Below, in pieces: positions 1 through 11,202 of a stretch of DNA of 64,000 bases (position 1 is the first letter of the stretch; every line of letters starts with the position of its first letter). This DNA comes from Protea cynaroides (taxonomy: Eukaryota; Streptophyta; Magnoliopsida; Proteales; Proteaceae). The notes beneath the pieces were generated by a model. That model made no database searches. It was not told the DNA's origin and saw only the letters and a list, made by a program, of their open reading frames with translations. A program made the position numbers and the translations under genes. The stretch lies in contig CM053276.1 of assembly GCA_028583415.1 (NCBI GenBank), positions 119,281,666-119,345,665 of the forward strand, written 5' to 3'.

Positions 1-49
1 GTTCCCTCCCTTCTAGTAAAACATAGAGAGGTTTTTCTGAGAAACTCAC

Positions 50-1313
50 ACAAATTAGTTTTGCACATCGAACCCAGAAGTAATTGAAATGCCTGTCTTT
101 CTCCAATCTGTTAAAATAAGCACGAGGTGGGCAATTATGATCCATTCATCCAGATACCAAAGTTTACTATTCTAGTATCAAAATTCAGGGGCTTGAAAAT
201 CAAGCATACCTGGCAAAAAAGGAACTGACTCTTCGGAGACGCCAGAGACGAAGCATGTTGAAGAAGCCATATGACTCAATAGCAGAAGGTATAATCCTCC
301 GTGCAATTTCTGAGGGGATTGTGGATATGACATCAAAGGCAAACCAGGTTCTGACATACTTCCAAGCAATCTGCTTTGGGTCGTCAATGAAGAGGTAAGT
401 AGTTTTATCAAGGAAAGCAACGAAAAAGGTCAGTATAATATCCACGGCGAAGAACCCATTAACTACGTTGTCAGTGATTGCAAGAAGTCCCTTCGATCCT
501 TCAAGGAATCCAAATTCAAACGGCGATACCCAAGCAGTATATATAACAAGAACAACTAGAAAAGTCTCCCAGATTCTGCAAGTATCAGTTAAAAAATTTA
601 GTTATAAGAATGTTTCCATTTAATTGTTATTTTATAAAACCTCTAATAAAATAACACATTTCATAAACCAATCCAAAGGCAAGTTCAATGAAAATTTCAC
701 TCTCACCAATGTAATACCCAAAATCAACAACGAAATAACAATAAAAAAAGAAGAAGAAGAAGAAGATTTTAGCAAAACTATCAATATCACTAACCCATTC
801 ACTCCAGAAACCAAAACTATTTTAGAACTTCTATACCTTCAAAAGACGTAAACAAATGCAAAAGGAGATGGAAAGGGGACAGAGGACCAAAACAGAAAAT
901 CCCATTAATCGAAATCTTTTGTTATTTCAAAATTTCAGGCATAAAAAAAATGGTAGGAGAAAGAATCGAATTGGGACTGAAAATCAGTGCAGCTCATGCA
1001 AGCATAGAGAATAAAACAGAAGGAAAAGAGAGAAAAGAAGGAAACAAAATTGAAAAGTCTCCATAAAACCCAGAAGAAAAGAAAAAAAAAAAAGGAAAGT
1101 AGAAGGAGAGAACGAAGAGACATATCACCTGTAACGACGACCGTAAGGCGAAACAATGAACCTACGCAACTTAATTCTGCGATTGCTTCTGGCTCCAAGA
1201 GAAGGAAGAAGGGCATTGCTAAGGCTGTATTGGCTACCTTCTCTTGACAACTGCTCCATCTCCTGACCACAGAGAGCGACACTGAAAACCCCATCTTGAA
1301 ACCTATGTGGCAT
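50..1313 (-). CDS. AKT1-like: AKT1-type Shaker K+ channel, 5' exons only (runs off left edge)
   Basis: This encodes the start of a plant Shaker-family inward-rectifying K+ channel of the plasma membrane. Three exons join in frame: 1129-1313 (ATG at 1313), 210-575 and 50-107, with introns 576-1128 and 108-209. Donors are AG/GTGATA, CAG/GTATGC and TGT/GTGAGT; each acceptor ends in AG. Exon 1 gives an N-terminus with EQLSREGSQYSLSNALLPSL and LGARSNRRIKLRRFIVSP, the block before S1 in AKT1 proteins. Exon 2 covers S1 to S4: YRIWETFLVVLVIYTAWVSP, the DNVVNGFFAVDIILTFFVAF segment and the basic S4 motif NMLRLWRLRRVSS. Exon 3 reads LEKDRHFNYFWVRCAKLIC, the start of S5. The KTTYLFIDDPKQIAWKYVR and STIPSE residues favour the AKT1/AKT5 branch over KAT or AKT2. 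Pore, cyclic-nucleotide-binding and ankyrin parts would lie left of the window. No damage is seen in the visible exons, so the gene looks functional. Confidence 0.93.
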
Positions 1314-2237
1314 TGCTCAAAAGGGAACCAACAATCCAAGGTCTCCCCTGCTACAAGCTTTCTTCCTCTTCACTTGGTTCTCTCATTTATAACAAAATTA
1401 ACAACTCTGTTCCGACTCCCGACTCTCGCTCCGGCAGGAGGGTACTGCGGCTGATCAAGGGGTTGGGATCAGTCGCTCCCTCCGTCTTCCCATTCATGAG
1501 GAGGTAGACCGACTGAAATCCCGCCCTTGGCAGGCGATAGATCAACGAGAGACGATTTGGTTGCGATTCTCGCCAGCCTTTACTGCAGCACTGTGCGTAT
1601 CTCGTTTGGCGACACATCGTATTTTTTTTTGATTTCTTCCCACATTTAGTTTACTTAACTTCCTCACCAAATGTTTACAAAAAAAAAAAAAACCTTCCTC
1701 ACCAAAGATCCCCTGAATAATCAAGTAAATGACCCTTCTGCCCTCCTCCCTACAAATTTTTTTATTTTTTTACCCTTTATATTTTATATATATGAATGTT
1801 AACAACCATGAACCATGTGACATCTTATATATGGAAAAATGGTTGGTTGATCCAAAATGAACAAAAAAACATTTACCCAAAAAAAAAATGACAAAGAATC
1901 TCAAAATAAATAATAGACATCCTTTCGTTATATTTATTCTATAATTTTTTTAAAAAAATTTAACTTCTTATCTAATTAGTCAATGGGGATTAGCACTATA
2001 ACAAAGGAGAAGGTAAATCCAGTGGACAAACTGTGAAAGGCTCTAACCCAAAAATTATTACAAGTAAACCGTGGAAAATCAATCCTCGATAAAAAATATG
2101 AATCAATTTATCTAATTTGATTACTTATCTCATTGTGTTCTAGGTATTTATATGTGAAAATAGTGTCATACAATGAATCCATGTCAATCTATTTTCTAAT
2201 ATGTATTTGTATCCTTAATGGGATTCCATTGCCATCC
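1314..2237. other. Upstream region of the K+ channel gene, no gene seen
   Basis: This stretch holds the presumed 5' UTR and promoter of the minus-strand channel gene, then AT-rich intergenic DNA with short poly-A and poly-T runs. Open frames here are short and unlike any family I know. Confidence 0.5.
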
Positions 2238-2242
2238 ATATC

Positions 2243-3358
2243 TGTTGGGGAAAATATATTGGATAAGATCTGGACCCTTCAATGGCCATCCGGACAGACA
2301 TTACAAGGAACGCACACGTTATGCTACTACATGCTAGTATGATGAGTAAGATATGAGCCATTCAACATTGATCAAGAGAGACACACTAGGGGTCGTACAC
2401 GTGTCCCTCATCAGGCCGGTCTGCATCTACACCAGATAAAGTAAGAGATCTTGTTTGATCTAATGGCGATGATTTGTTTTGACCCATAAGCGTAATATCA
2501 GGGGGGATTGGACGACATTAAATATGCTAGACGTGCTAGCAGAGCCAGTACAAGTATTAGTAGCATTGTAAAAATGCGCTCCTCGTCATTAATATGTTTG
2601 CTCGCGGTAATTGTGGCCTCTCGGGAGAATCGATGATTGCATCTTTGATGCGCATTAATAGTGCCATAATAAATGGTCATAAAGGCAGACAGAGGGCATT
2701 AAATGTATCTTATGCTGATTAGACCCGCCACGTCATGTTGTCAAGGAACGCCACGAAAAAAGAGACACTAACTATGCTCGAAGAAAGAGAAATGACAACC
2801 ACTCACATCAAATAGTCCTAGTGACAGGGAGATAGGGGTTCGAAAAGAAAAGTTCTTAGAGATATGCTCCACCCTAAGGGGACTTAGGGCCTCCTCCTAA
2901 GCTACATATAGCTTGATGATGGTGCATAGAAAATCGGAATGAGCTGGCTAAAGGAAGGAAACTTGTTCGACAAGATTCACATTTGGGCTATAAATAGCAG
3001 GATAATGCAATAGAAAAGGATCCACACTCACTCTCTCAAGGTATCCTTTACCGAATTTCCTCTAGAATTTACTATTCATTCTCTGTGAGTTCTCACTCAC
3101 CTGCAACTCATACTTTGTCCATTATCTTGTTATTATTACAAACTGGAAGGGGAAGGTCTTCCAGAACTCTCGTACCTCAGTCCCTTCTCTCTAAAAGAAT
3201 TTGAGTATCTTATTCCTGAATTCCATTCTGTTTGTCTTGAACCATACTGACTTAGGCATCGGAGTAACCACAGGGTAAAACCCACCCACCTCATTCGTGT
3301 TCTTGATTTGTAGATACGTGGCAGCATCTTGTGCACCGAACGAAATCCAACGACAACA
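2243..3358 (+). mobile_element. Solo LTR of a retrotransposon, perfect 5-bp TSD
   Basis: The 1116-bp unit starts TGTTGGGG and ends CGACAACA, giving the TG...CA ends with a short TGTTG/CAACA inverted repeat. It is flanked by an exact 5-bp duplication ATATC (2238-2242 and 3359-3363), the size made by LTR retrotransposon integrase. A TATA-like CTATAAATAG near 2990 and a downstream CTTAGGCATCGGAGT (about 3250) fit the U3/R/U5 layout of plant gypsy (Tat/Athila-like) LTRs. No internal coding region is attached, so it is a solo LTR left by LTR-LTR recombination. The superfamily assignment is inference; the ends and TSD are seen directly. Confidence 0.9.
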
Positions 3359-3363
3359 ATATC

Positions 3364-3919
3364 CAATGAGTCCCACATTACATCGACAGTAATGGATTCC
3401 CATAGAGTACATGTACATGCAGGTGAGAAAAACTCTTTTTATTCCCATAAAATCTAAAAATGCTAACATCTCTTAATCCCATGGTGTTTCAAATCGATTT
3501 GATACTTATCTTGTATTGATTTTCAAAATGATTGATACGCCTACTCTCGGCTCTGTCTCTCCTTCTATGGTCTTCCACAATTTCTCCATTGGCTTTTACA
3601 ACTCCGTTCAATGAGAAGCACAATCGACAATGTCCTTCCTCGTGCCACTTCTAAATTCATCAATCAGATTGTTAGCTATCGAAGACAATCCCATCAACTA
3701 CTTCGAACATGATGCATCCATCGATCCACACCTCCTGCAATATCTCCACCCCACCATACAGAGTTCACATCCCTTCCATGTAAATATACTCTTCGAAGGA
3801 CTCTATCACCGTTCATGGGTGTCTAGGACCCATCTCTAGAGTATGATATTCGTAGATATGGATGGTGATGAAATCCTTTAGATAATACATGTACGTGGAT
3901 GTGAATTACCCCCAAACAA
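3364..3919. other. Intergenic DNA with a segment repeated at 5.57-5.9 kb
   Basis: No gene is recognised. The segment at about 3829-3925 (CCCATCTCTAGAGTATGA ... ACGTGGATGTGAATTACC) recurs at 5567-5610 plus 5848-5900, where a MITE splits it. It therefore provides an empty site for that MITE. Confidence 0.55.
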
Positions 3920-3929
3920 TAATATAATG

Positions 3930-5539
3930 GGAAAATATCAAGTACTTCCCAAATGGTTTGATAAACATCACCTACCACCTACATATTTCTGATATCATCA
4001 ACTATCACCCAAAATTTTAAAACATTTAACAAAGAGACCCAAGCCGTTAAGACATTTCCGTTAGATATTGATGCCTGCTCAAATCCATTTTTTGGTGGAC
4101 AATAATGCCCTTACACCCCAAATCGTGAATTCAAAAAAACCCACCGTAAATTGTTCCCAAAACAGTCTTTAACTCTGATGTCTTCGACGCTGCCATGGAT
4201 TCAGATGCTGCTTCTCTTCTATTTCCCAGCCAAAGATCGTCGTCTTCTTCTCGATTCAATGCTCAGCTAAATCTGTAAATGGAATATCAACCACAGATCG
4301 TCATCTCCTCTCTTTAACCTATCGTTGGATATGGTCTCCAGTGAGATTGTTTCCGCAATTCACCAAGTTATCGTCAACGGTTAGCATCAGTACCTCTCAA
4401 TTTTTTTTGTTCGCAATTTCATCGACAAAGTAAATCAATGACATCGAATCGGATCTGCAACTGGAATATCTCGATCAGTTACTGTTAGTTCCTGTTAAAC
4501 AACTCGCTTGCACAACATAAACCATGATCTGCACTCAAATGGCGACATTATTTCATATGGCCACATGATCTGCACTCAAATCTCCTACTGCTTTTACCAA
4601 AAAAAAAAAAAAATCTCCAACTGCAATTCCCAATGCCACCTTCGTCGACGATGCTAACCGTCGTATGAGTGGTGGTGATTCTGAAGGTGGCCTCCCCTGA
4701 GAAACCCAGTGAGTTCTTTTTCTTTGTCATCTCTTACTTCTCTCACACACTTTTTCTCATAAGTTCTTCATCAACTAAAAAGCTTCACGTCTCTGCAAAA
4801 ATGGCAGCAAGTCTGATGCTTGACTCCACTTGTAGTGTCAACAAGGTCATGTACGAGATTTTCTCCATCCTTGAAAAAAAAAAATTCCCCTCCGGACGAG
4901 AAGATAAGAAGCTTTTTCTCTTGGAAAACATGAAATTCCAATTGAAACAATAAAATTTGAGGATCATAAGCTTTTTCAAAGCACACATGGTTGAGAGCGG
5001 TGAGTTCGCTTTCCTTAGCCTCTCCACCATCTCCGGCGGCATCTCACCGATCAGCCTGCACAAGTAGGTGTCATGATCCACTTCCTAGATCCCCACGCCT
5101 TGTAAATCTGCGGTTTTCCCCTTCAGCTCCTCCATGACCAGCCAGTCCTACAGGGGTATCAGGTAGGATGGAGGGTTCGGATTCATCCGAGTCTCAGGTG
5201 TCGTCCATCCAATGGGAACGTCACCTCTCCTCCAAATTCTCTTGGAGGAGAGGATGTGGATCCATCTCAACATCGAGTGGGTCATCGATGTAATTGTAAG
5301 TGCCACCTGCAACGAGGACGTGAGAGCCAAGTCCTGCGACGATCGGGTCCTTGTGCCACGTAAGTGGAGCTTACACATGGTCAAAGTCTTGCATCTGGTC
5401 AAGTTAATATTTCTCACTTTAAAATAAGAAGGGTATAAATATCTAGAAAAAAAAATTAACTCTCTTTCGTTAGTTAATGGGTGTGGTTGATGATTTCTGA
5501 AACCAGTAAGTGGTAAGTGTTACGTAAACTATCTAGTCC
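3930..5539. mobile_element. Degraded Mutator-like element with divergent TIRs
   Basis: The left end reads GGAAAATATCAAGTACTTCC and then carries ACATCACCTACCACC and ATCATCAACTATCACCC. The right end carries the same motifs in inverse orientation (GTTGATGATTTC, AGTGGTAAGTGTTACG). The same terminal motifs occur in the better preserved elements at 52.4 and 54.9 kb. Flanks TAATATAATG (3920-3929) and TAATATAAAT (5540-5549) match at 8 of 10 positions, a plausible old Mutator-type duplication. Inside is a minus-strand fragment at about 4900-5130 with VDHDTYLCRLIGEMPPEMVE in one frame, followed by degenerate sequence. It looks like a captured gene piece, but I do not recognise the family. Confidence 0.6.
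5164..5263. mobile_element. Half copy of the palindromic MITE family
   Basis: The segment from GGATGGAGGGTTCGGATTCA to GAGGATGTGGATCC matches the right arm of the palindromic MITEs at 17.2 and 43.8 kb, including the central GGAGGGTTCGGATTCA, CATCCATCC and terminal GAGGATGTGGATCC. The left arm is missing, so it is a truncated copy nested in the degraded Mutator-like element. Confidence 0.7.
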
Positions 5540-5613
5540 TAATATAAATTATTGTGTATAAAAGACCCATCTCTAGAGTATGAGATTCATTAAATATGAA
5601 CGGTAATAGGATC

Positions 5614-5840
5614 GGATCCACATCCTCGGTACTGGGAGGACAGCAGCAGCCTTATCCTAATGGCCGACATGTGGCTCTTGATGAATTCGAGATGCATGTC
5701 CGAGCCGACACCCAGTCATCAAGCTGAGCCGACAGGGGGTGTCGGCTGGGACGTGCGTCTCGGATTCACCGAGAGTCATGTGTCGGCTATCCGAATAAGG
5801 CTGGCATCCTCCCAATTCTGAGAGGAGACGATGTGAATCC
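5614..5840. mobile_element. Palindromic (foldback) MITE, copy A
   Basis: A 227-bp imperfect palindrome begins GGATCCACATCCTC and ends GAGACGATGTGAATCC. Internal motifs such as GCCGACACCC and its inverse GGGTGTCGGC pair across the centre. It interrupts a sequence that is uninterrupted at about 3829-3925, which supports insertion. The flanking duplication is not clean because the target was itself GGATC-rich. Confidence 0.8.
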
Positions 5841-5848
5841 GGATCAGA

Positions 5849-6110
5849 TCCCTTAGAGAATACACGTACGTGGACGTGAAGTACCCCAAACAAACAATAT
5901 CATTGTTGTTTGGCGCTCCTTCCATTGCTCATTCTTAGAAGAGATCGTTATGATAAATCCAGATCAAAGATTCACTCTCCTCCGAGAATACACGTACGTG
6001 GACGTGAAGTACCCCAAACAAACAATATCATTGTTGTTTCGTCTGCAACTTTCTTCCATTGCTCACTAATTTCTTGTCGTGTATCTCAGCATCGTTATGA
6101 TAAATCCGGG
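5849..6110. repeat. Tandem duplication of about 135 bp
   Basis: GAATACACGTACGTGGACGT followed by GAAGTACCCCAAACAAACAA occurs at about 5858 and again at about 5990. Downstream CGTTATGATAAATCC also repeats (about 5946 and 6093). The units have diverged by small indels. Confidence 0.75.
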
Positions 6111-6194
6111 TGGTACAGACCAAATAGGGACTACCTGATTGCCATGTCATTTGACCTGAAAGAGAAAAGATCCCACCCATCACGGATATTCTGA

Positions 6195-7174
6195 CGTGTT
6201 ATAAAAAAAAGAGATAACCTTCATGATAGGTATCCATAATTTTCGATAGCTTATCCGTTGATACATATTTGTTTCGAGTCTTTCGACAGCAGTCTATCCT
6301 CATATGATACTCCCATTTTTTTTATTTTTTTATTTTTTTAGTACTTTTAATTTAATATTAATTATGTGTGATTCACTTGGAAAAAAATGTCAGTAGCATT
6401 CAATTATAGCATAGTTCATCCAGACCAGTGTGAGTGCATAGGTCACTTGTTCCGATACATTCCTAATGGCTAGGATCAATTTTGCTACAACAAAGTGTCA
6501 TAGACGATTCTGACCCGACTCACTCTGTTAATCATTCCGAGATTAATAACAATTCATACCATTTTCAGAGTGATGAATACCTATTACTATACCTTCGATA
6601 TTGATAGAATCATCTTGTTGGCCTAGTTACCTAAGACGTGAATGGCAAAAAGAATAAAACGGAACGGTATGAGTTTTACAAGGAACATAATAAATACAAT
6701 AGGGTAAAACATTTTGAAAACGTTAAAAAAATGAAAAGAAACGATAGGGGTTTTAAACGAATCAAAACTAATACAATACAATGAAAAAAAGACAATATAC
6801 TCTCATAAATTGAAGAATTATTATCAACCCGGATATTAAATACCACAATCTATTATCAATTTCAAAATAAATTATCCAATATCATCTAACCTTAAATTCT
6901 AAATTCCAAAATTTATTATAATTTCCAAAATATATTATCCAATCATCTTCCATTAAATTTCAAATTCAAAATTCAAGCACCATAAAAACTGAAAGAAGGC
7001 AAATGATTTGAATATTTCCGCTTATATTATTGAGTTGGGATTGGATCTATATTACATTTCAATTTGAATATAATTTACATACGAGAAGGATTAGCAGTAG
7101 ATTGCAATATTGTCGCCCTCTTTTGAATTTGAAACCTTTTGTAACTGAAGGAGAGGATTTACGTTAAAAATATG
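6195..7174. other. AT-rich intergenic stretch, no gene seen
   Basis: The stretch contains a T-rich tract near 6316 and a diffuse repeat of AAATTATCCAAT / ATATTATCCAATCATC around 6870-6950. Nothing coding is recognised. Confidence 0.5.
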
Positions 7175-7179
7175 TGGGT

Positions 7180-8061
7180 TGTTGTCGATAGATCCATCCA
7201 GCTTTTCAGATCAAACCACGTAATTGAAATACAAACACAGTAAGCAAGTGGGCGGGATATACCCCGAGGTCACTTCAATGCCAGAGTTAGAGAATTCCGA
7301 AGATAAGTAGAATGAAGCTCTTAGTGATACACTAGAACTCCTTAGAAATGAGGTTCCCTGATATACGAAAGTTCCAAAAGACTTTTCTCCTTCCTAGTGG
7401 AAAATATGAACAATAGGTAAGCAATGATATTTTTAAAGGAAATTCAGCAAAGTAATTATACCTTAGGATAGATGTTTTTAGAGTGAACTCCAAGATTTCA
7501 TTCTCTTCTCTTCATCTTTTCTTTTATATTTATAGAACGATTGTAAAATTTCTTGGACAAACTTTTTTCCACCTACCACCATCTCTATCGTGTCAGAGAA
7601 TGAAGATTAAGACTAGGCAGCTAGGACCCCTTAGAGTGACGCGTATATGTCTTGTCTATCTTTTTTGACCCCTGTTCGACCCACTTATGTCCACGTCAAC
7701 TACTTTCTTTGTTAGCTATGACCGTCATTTTCCATTTATCAAGTAGAAATCTTGTTTTTTGTTGATTCGGTCTATGATATAGTAACATGACTGGTTAAGT
7801 CAGCATACCTTATATTTATGGTTGTTGTCAGTATTTATGAAGATTAATGACGAACCATTAATTGCCCAACTACCCCCATCAATCTGTCACATCATGTCTA
7901 GATCAACATGGAGGGGGAATCGAACATGAGTTCTTTTTTTCAGTCATCTCTTTCTTCCCATACATTGTGCCTTAGATGTACACCATATATAATATCTTGC
8001 ATACATCTTATTGACTCATTATTAATGATCTGACTTAACACAGACTTATTTTTCCACAACA
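7180..8061 (-). mobile_element. Solo LTR (minus orientation), perfect 5-bp TSD
   Basis: The 882-bp unit runs TGTTGTCG ... CCACAACA on the + strand and is flanked by exact TGGGT duplications (7175-7179, 8062-8066). Read on the minus strand it ends CTCTGGCATTGAAGTGACC ... CGACAACA, resembling the end of the solo LTR at 2.2-3.4 kb. A TATA-like TATAAATATAAAAG lies on the minus strand near 7515-7535. No internal region is attached. It belongs to the same broad LTR type as the element at 2243-3358. Confidence 0.87.
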
Positions 8062-8645
8062 TGGGTCTCCTAACTAAAACTAAAGGAGTAAATGAAATTG
8101 TCCCCAACTTGATCCTCCATATGCCCCCTCAATCTGAGTAGTCGTTCATGATTGATAAGCTTGCTTCAAAATAGCTTCAAAGTATGTGAACCGTGGGCAG
8201 GTAACCCCTTAGTCGTCATGTCAACCACTTAGTCTTCGCTAATAACATGGTGGACAAATGGTTGTCGGTGAGCTATCCGTTCCTGCACAAAATGATGATC
8301 AATAGCTATATATCTTAAACACAAGTTACGAAACTAGAAAGGGTAAAATTTATTAAAATTCTTTATTTTTTTATTAAATAATGAAAATTTTTAATTCTTT
8401 ATTTTTTTTCATACGTTTTATCGACAAGACTTCCCGTATTACTGGTCTTTGAGGTCAGTGCGCGTACCAAACGCGTTTTAACAAACCGACTGAACGTGCA
8501 TATCCTTCTCAGAGAAAGATAATGTAAGGGTGTCAACGGGTTGATTCGGACCGATTTTAGTACGGATTGAATCGATGTCAGATTTTATAAGCCCAGCCTA
8601 AAACATGTCCATTAAAAGTTCGGGTTAGGATGGACTGCGCTAGAC

Positions 8646-8878
8646 GAACAGAAATCGTCTCCCGCTTGGGTTTGGGCGGGAGACTGGGCGGGCCGGATGG
8701 ATGGCCGCCATGTGGCACTCGGAGGGATCCGAGCCGACCCCCAAGCCGACCCGCAACAAGCCGAGCCATTGAGGGTCGGGCGGTGGGAGGCTCGGATCCC
8801 TCTGAGTGCCACATGGCGGCCATCCATCCGGGCCGCCCAGTCACCCGCCCAAACTCAAGCGGGAGACGATGTGGATCC
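8646..8878. mobile_element. Palindromic MITE, copy B, nested in the hAT element
   Basis: This is a 233-bp GC-rich palindrome whose arms contain TCTCCCGCTTGGGTTTGGGC and GGATGGATGGCCGCCATGTG with their inverse copies. Flanks GCGCTAGAC (8637-8645) and GCGCTGGAC (8879-8887) are a 9-bp duplication with one mismatch. Open frames across it on both strands are by-products of the palindrome. Confidence 0.87.
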
Positions 8879-9599
8879 GCGCTGGACACAATAACTATCG
8901 GGCTGATCCGGTGTCGGTTTGTTATCGGGTTGGGCTTATTGAGGTGATTTCAGACTGGTTCGGTCCAGACCGGGCTTATCAAGCTTATCATACTTATTTT
9001 GTATATAAGATATATAGCCTATTTTATTATTTGTATCTATAAAATTAGCAGCATTCCTTCTATATACATGTAATTCAGTATATTGTAACAATTAACATAC
9101 TCTTTTCAACTATAGATTATATAATCTTTTCGATCAAGAAATCAACTATAACAGTGTAATATAATCCATCAAAATTTAAAACCATTGAAATTAAGAAACT
9201 GGGCCCGGATGGATCTTACCGGTGTTTGGGTTAGGTATTATTGGTTCGGATTAGCCATGTTGCGCGCTTGAGATATTAGCTCATCCCATGTGACTAAGTT
9301 CAAGCGCCTGAGTGAGCTCGAATTGCGCCCACACACGGCCAGGGGGGAAAGAAAAGCATGAATTGCATCCTCTATCTACTGTCCAGCCTCGAGGAGTACC
9401 TCGAAATTGATGTGTCGGCGATGGTGAGTCCAGTTGTCGGGTTGCAGGAGACATCCAAGAAATGTCTTGATAAGACAAGTTCAATAAAAGTTAGAATAAT
9501 GAAAGCCCAACATGTCATTTCAAACAGCAAAATCCCCGGACAATTGTTTGTTATTGGCCAGCTAAATGGATGCTTCATTTGAGAAGACGGGAGGTAGCT

Positions 9600-9990
9600 T
9601 TAGCTTACTTATTCTTTCTTTCTTAATATGCGAAGCCCCAATACTGACTCTATAGGGGCTTTTTACCAAACATATGCGGATCCAATCACGATCTTATAAT
9701 AAGAACAAGAGATTTTTCTCGATCAATCCCTTTGCCCCTCATTCTTCGAGAATCAGAAAGATCATTTTCGAGTTTGAATTTGTTCATTTGGAATCTGGGT
9801 TCTTCTTTCTTTTTTTTTTTGATTTATTTTCTTTTTCTTCTTTCTTTTTCTTTCCCTCCTCTTTACTTTTTTCCCTTCCATCATTCCTTAAGTCCCATAG
9901 GTTTGATCTGATCCTGTAGAATATGACCCATTTTCTCATCGAGCGAAGGGTACGAAATAAATCAGATTGATTCAAGAGGTGGAATACCAC
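9600..9990. other. Possible plastid-derived insert (NUPT-like)
   Basis: Stretches such as GAATATGACCCATTTTCTCA (9920) and GGTACGAAATAAATCAGATT (9949) resemble chloroplast spacer DNA as I remember it. The segment is unlike surrounding repeats. It is interrupted by a T/C-rich tract at 9808-9880. The identification rests on memory and is tentative. Confidence 0.38.
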
Positions 9991-10088
9991 AAAAAGAAAG
10001 TGTACCTAAAAAAAAAGAAGTTTTTGTAATTGGCGGCCTGTGATGGAGATTGAGCGAAACAGAAGGAACGGCGCGCCAAGCAAGAAAA

Positions 10089-10131
10089 GCTGATCGTAGA
10101 CCACCCTATATAACGGTGGTCGTAGATCAGC
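10089..10131. repeat. Short near-perfect hairpin
   Basis: GCTGATCGTAGACCACC and GGTGGTCGTAGATCAGC are inverse copies apart from a central GTA/TAC difference, separated by 9 bases (CTATATAAC). It lies inside the hAT-type element and has no obvious function. Confidence 0.6.
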
Positions 10132-10759
10132 AGCAAGAAAACAACCATTCTAGTGGACCGGTCGAGGCCGCCGGTCGGCGAGCCGCGGTTGTCGCGGCGT
10201 CGGATCGAAGGCTTGTTTCGCAGGGTATGAGCCCGACATCCCATTATGTTCCTTTCGGAATCCAGCATCCGATCCGGAAACACCTCACGATTGCACCTCA
10301 CTAATCAATCATCTAGCTAACTGAACCGGATAACTTACCGGGACACTAACTCCTTAACATTCAACATGGGCTTCTTAACGGACTGGCCCGGTCTGATTTC
10401 AGTTTGGGCTGAAACGGTGTCGGGCTTTACAAGCCGAGACCGAAACCTGTCCATTAAGGTTCGGTCCGGGTTGGGTTCGGGTTATATCGGTCTGGCTCAG
10501 TCCGTGCTACCGGGCCGGGCCCATTTTTGACACCCTTAAGATAATGGATCCAAAAAATCTACCCTCTACGGCAAGGGCAGTGGGTCCCTCAGAAAAACCC
10601 CGTTCTCTATATAATCTGTTGCAAAAAAGGCCGACATATCTATAATCAGAATCCATCTGATTTCAGTGGGCCCAAAGATCCATGAATTAAGTAGTAGGAC
10701 CGCAGAAAATCAGACCAACGCATAACAGGCCAACTAATGGATGACGATCAATTCCCCTC

Positions 10760-10905
10760 CCATGGGTTATTATTGTCTCCAATTGCTGGATCCTCCACCA
10801 GGCGCATCTATCGATGTATTGGTAGACGCGTCGAGTTAAAGAGAGACCGTTGGATTCTCGATTGAAGGATCCAGCAATTGGAGAGGATAATGACTCCCCT
10901 CCCAT
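10760..10905. repeat. Foldback repeat, second MITE-like type
   Basis: TCCAATTGCTGGATCCT near 10778 is mirrored by AGGATCCAGCAATTGGA near 10866. The flanking GTTATTATTGTC and GATAATGACTCC also pair loosely. Terminal duplications were not resolved. Confidence 0.55.
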
Positions 10906-11202
10906 CACACTTGCCCTGAGTCCTTTATTCTGAAACACTCTTTGTGGATTAAGGGTGTTAAATAATTTATAATCAATTTAACGATCTGACTTGGTGCGGT
11001 GTGGTATATAAGAGTGTAAAATTAAAATCGAACTGATTAACTAAATGGTGTTAAATTAAAACTAGAATCGATTAGTAATCGATTTCGGTTTATCAATTTT
11101 TTAACGGTCTTTCATCAATCGATTTTGGTTGCAGTTTATAAATGGTTTAAAGTATTAGTTATTAATCAATTTTTCGTAATTAAAAAAATAAAAAATATTA
11201 TA

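Larger units (their letters stand above)
8525..10538. mobile_element. 2.0-kb hAT-type element, perfect 12-bp TIR and 8-bp TSD
   Basis: The ends are TAAGGGTGTCAA (8525-8536) and its exact inverse TTGACACCCTTA (10527-10538). They are flanked by an exact 8-bp duplication AGATAATG (8517-8524, 10539-10546), the hallmark size for hAT transposons. Subterminal regions also pair (CATGTCCATTAAAAGTTCGG left, CCTGTCCATTAAGGTTCGG right, mirrored). No hAT transposase is visible, so the element is non-autonomous. It carries a nested palindromic MITE (8646-8878) and a long unrelated filler that may be plastid-derived. Confidence 0.88.

Noticed and set aside
935..1339. A 134-codon minus-strand frame with Phe/Leu-rich tract
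   Set aside because: It is in a different frame from the verified AKT1 exon and runs through the intron's T-rich tract.
8578..9042. Several overlapping open frames on both strands
   Set aside because: They are by-products of the GC-rich palindromic MITE at 8646-8878; frames mirror each other across the centre. The same holds at 17198-17570 and 43800-44057.
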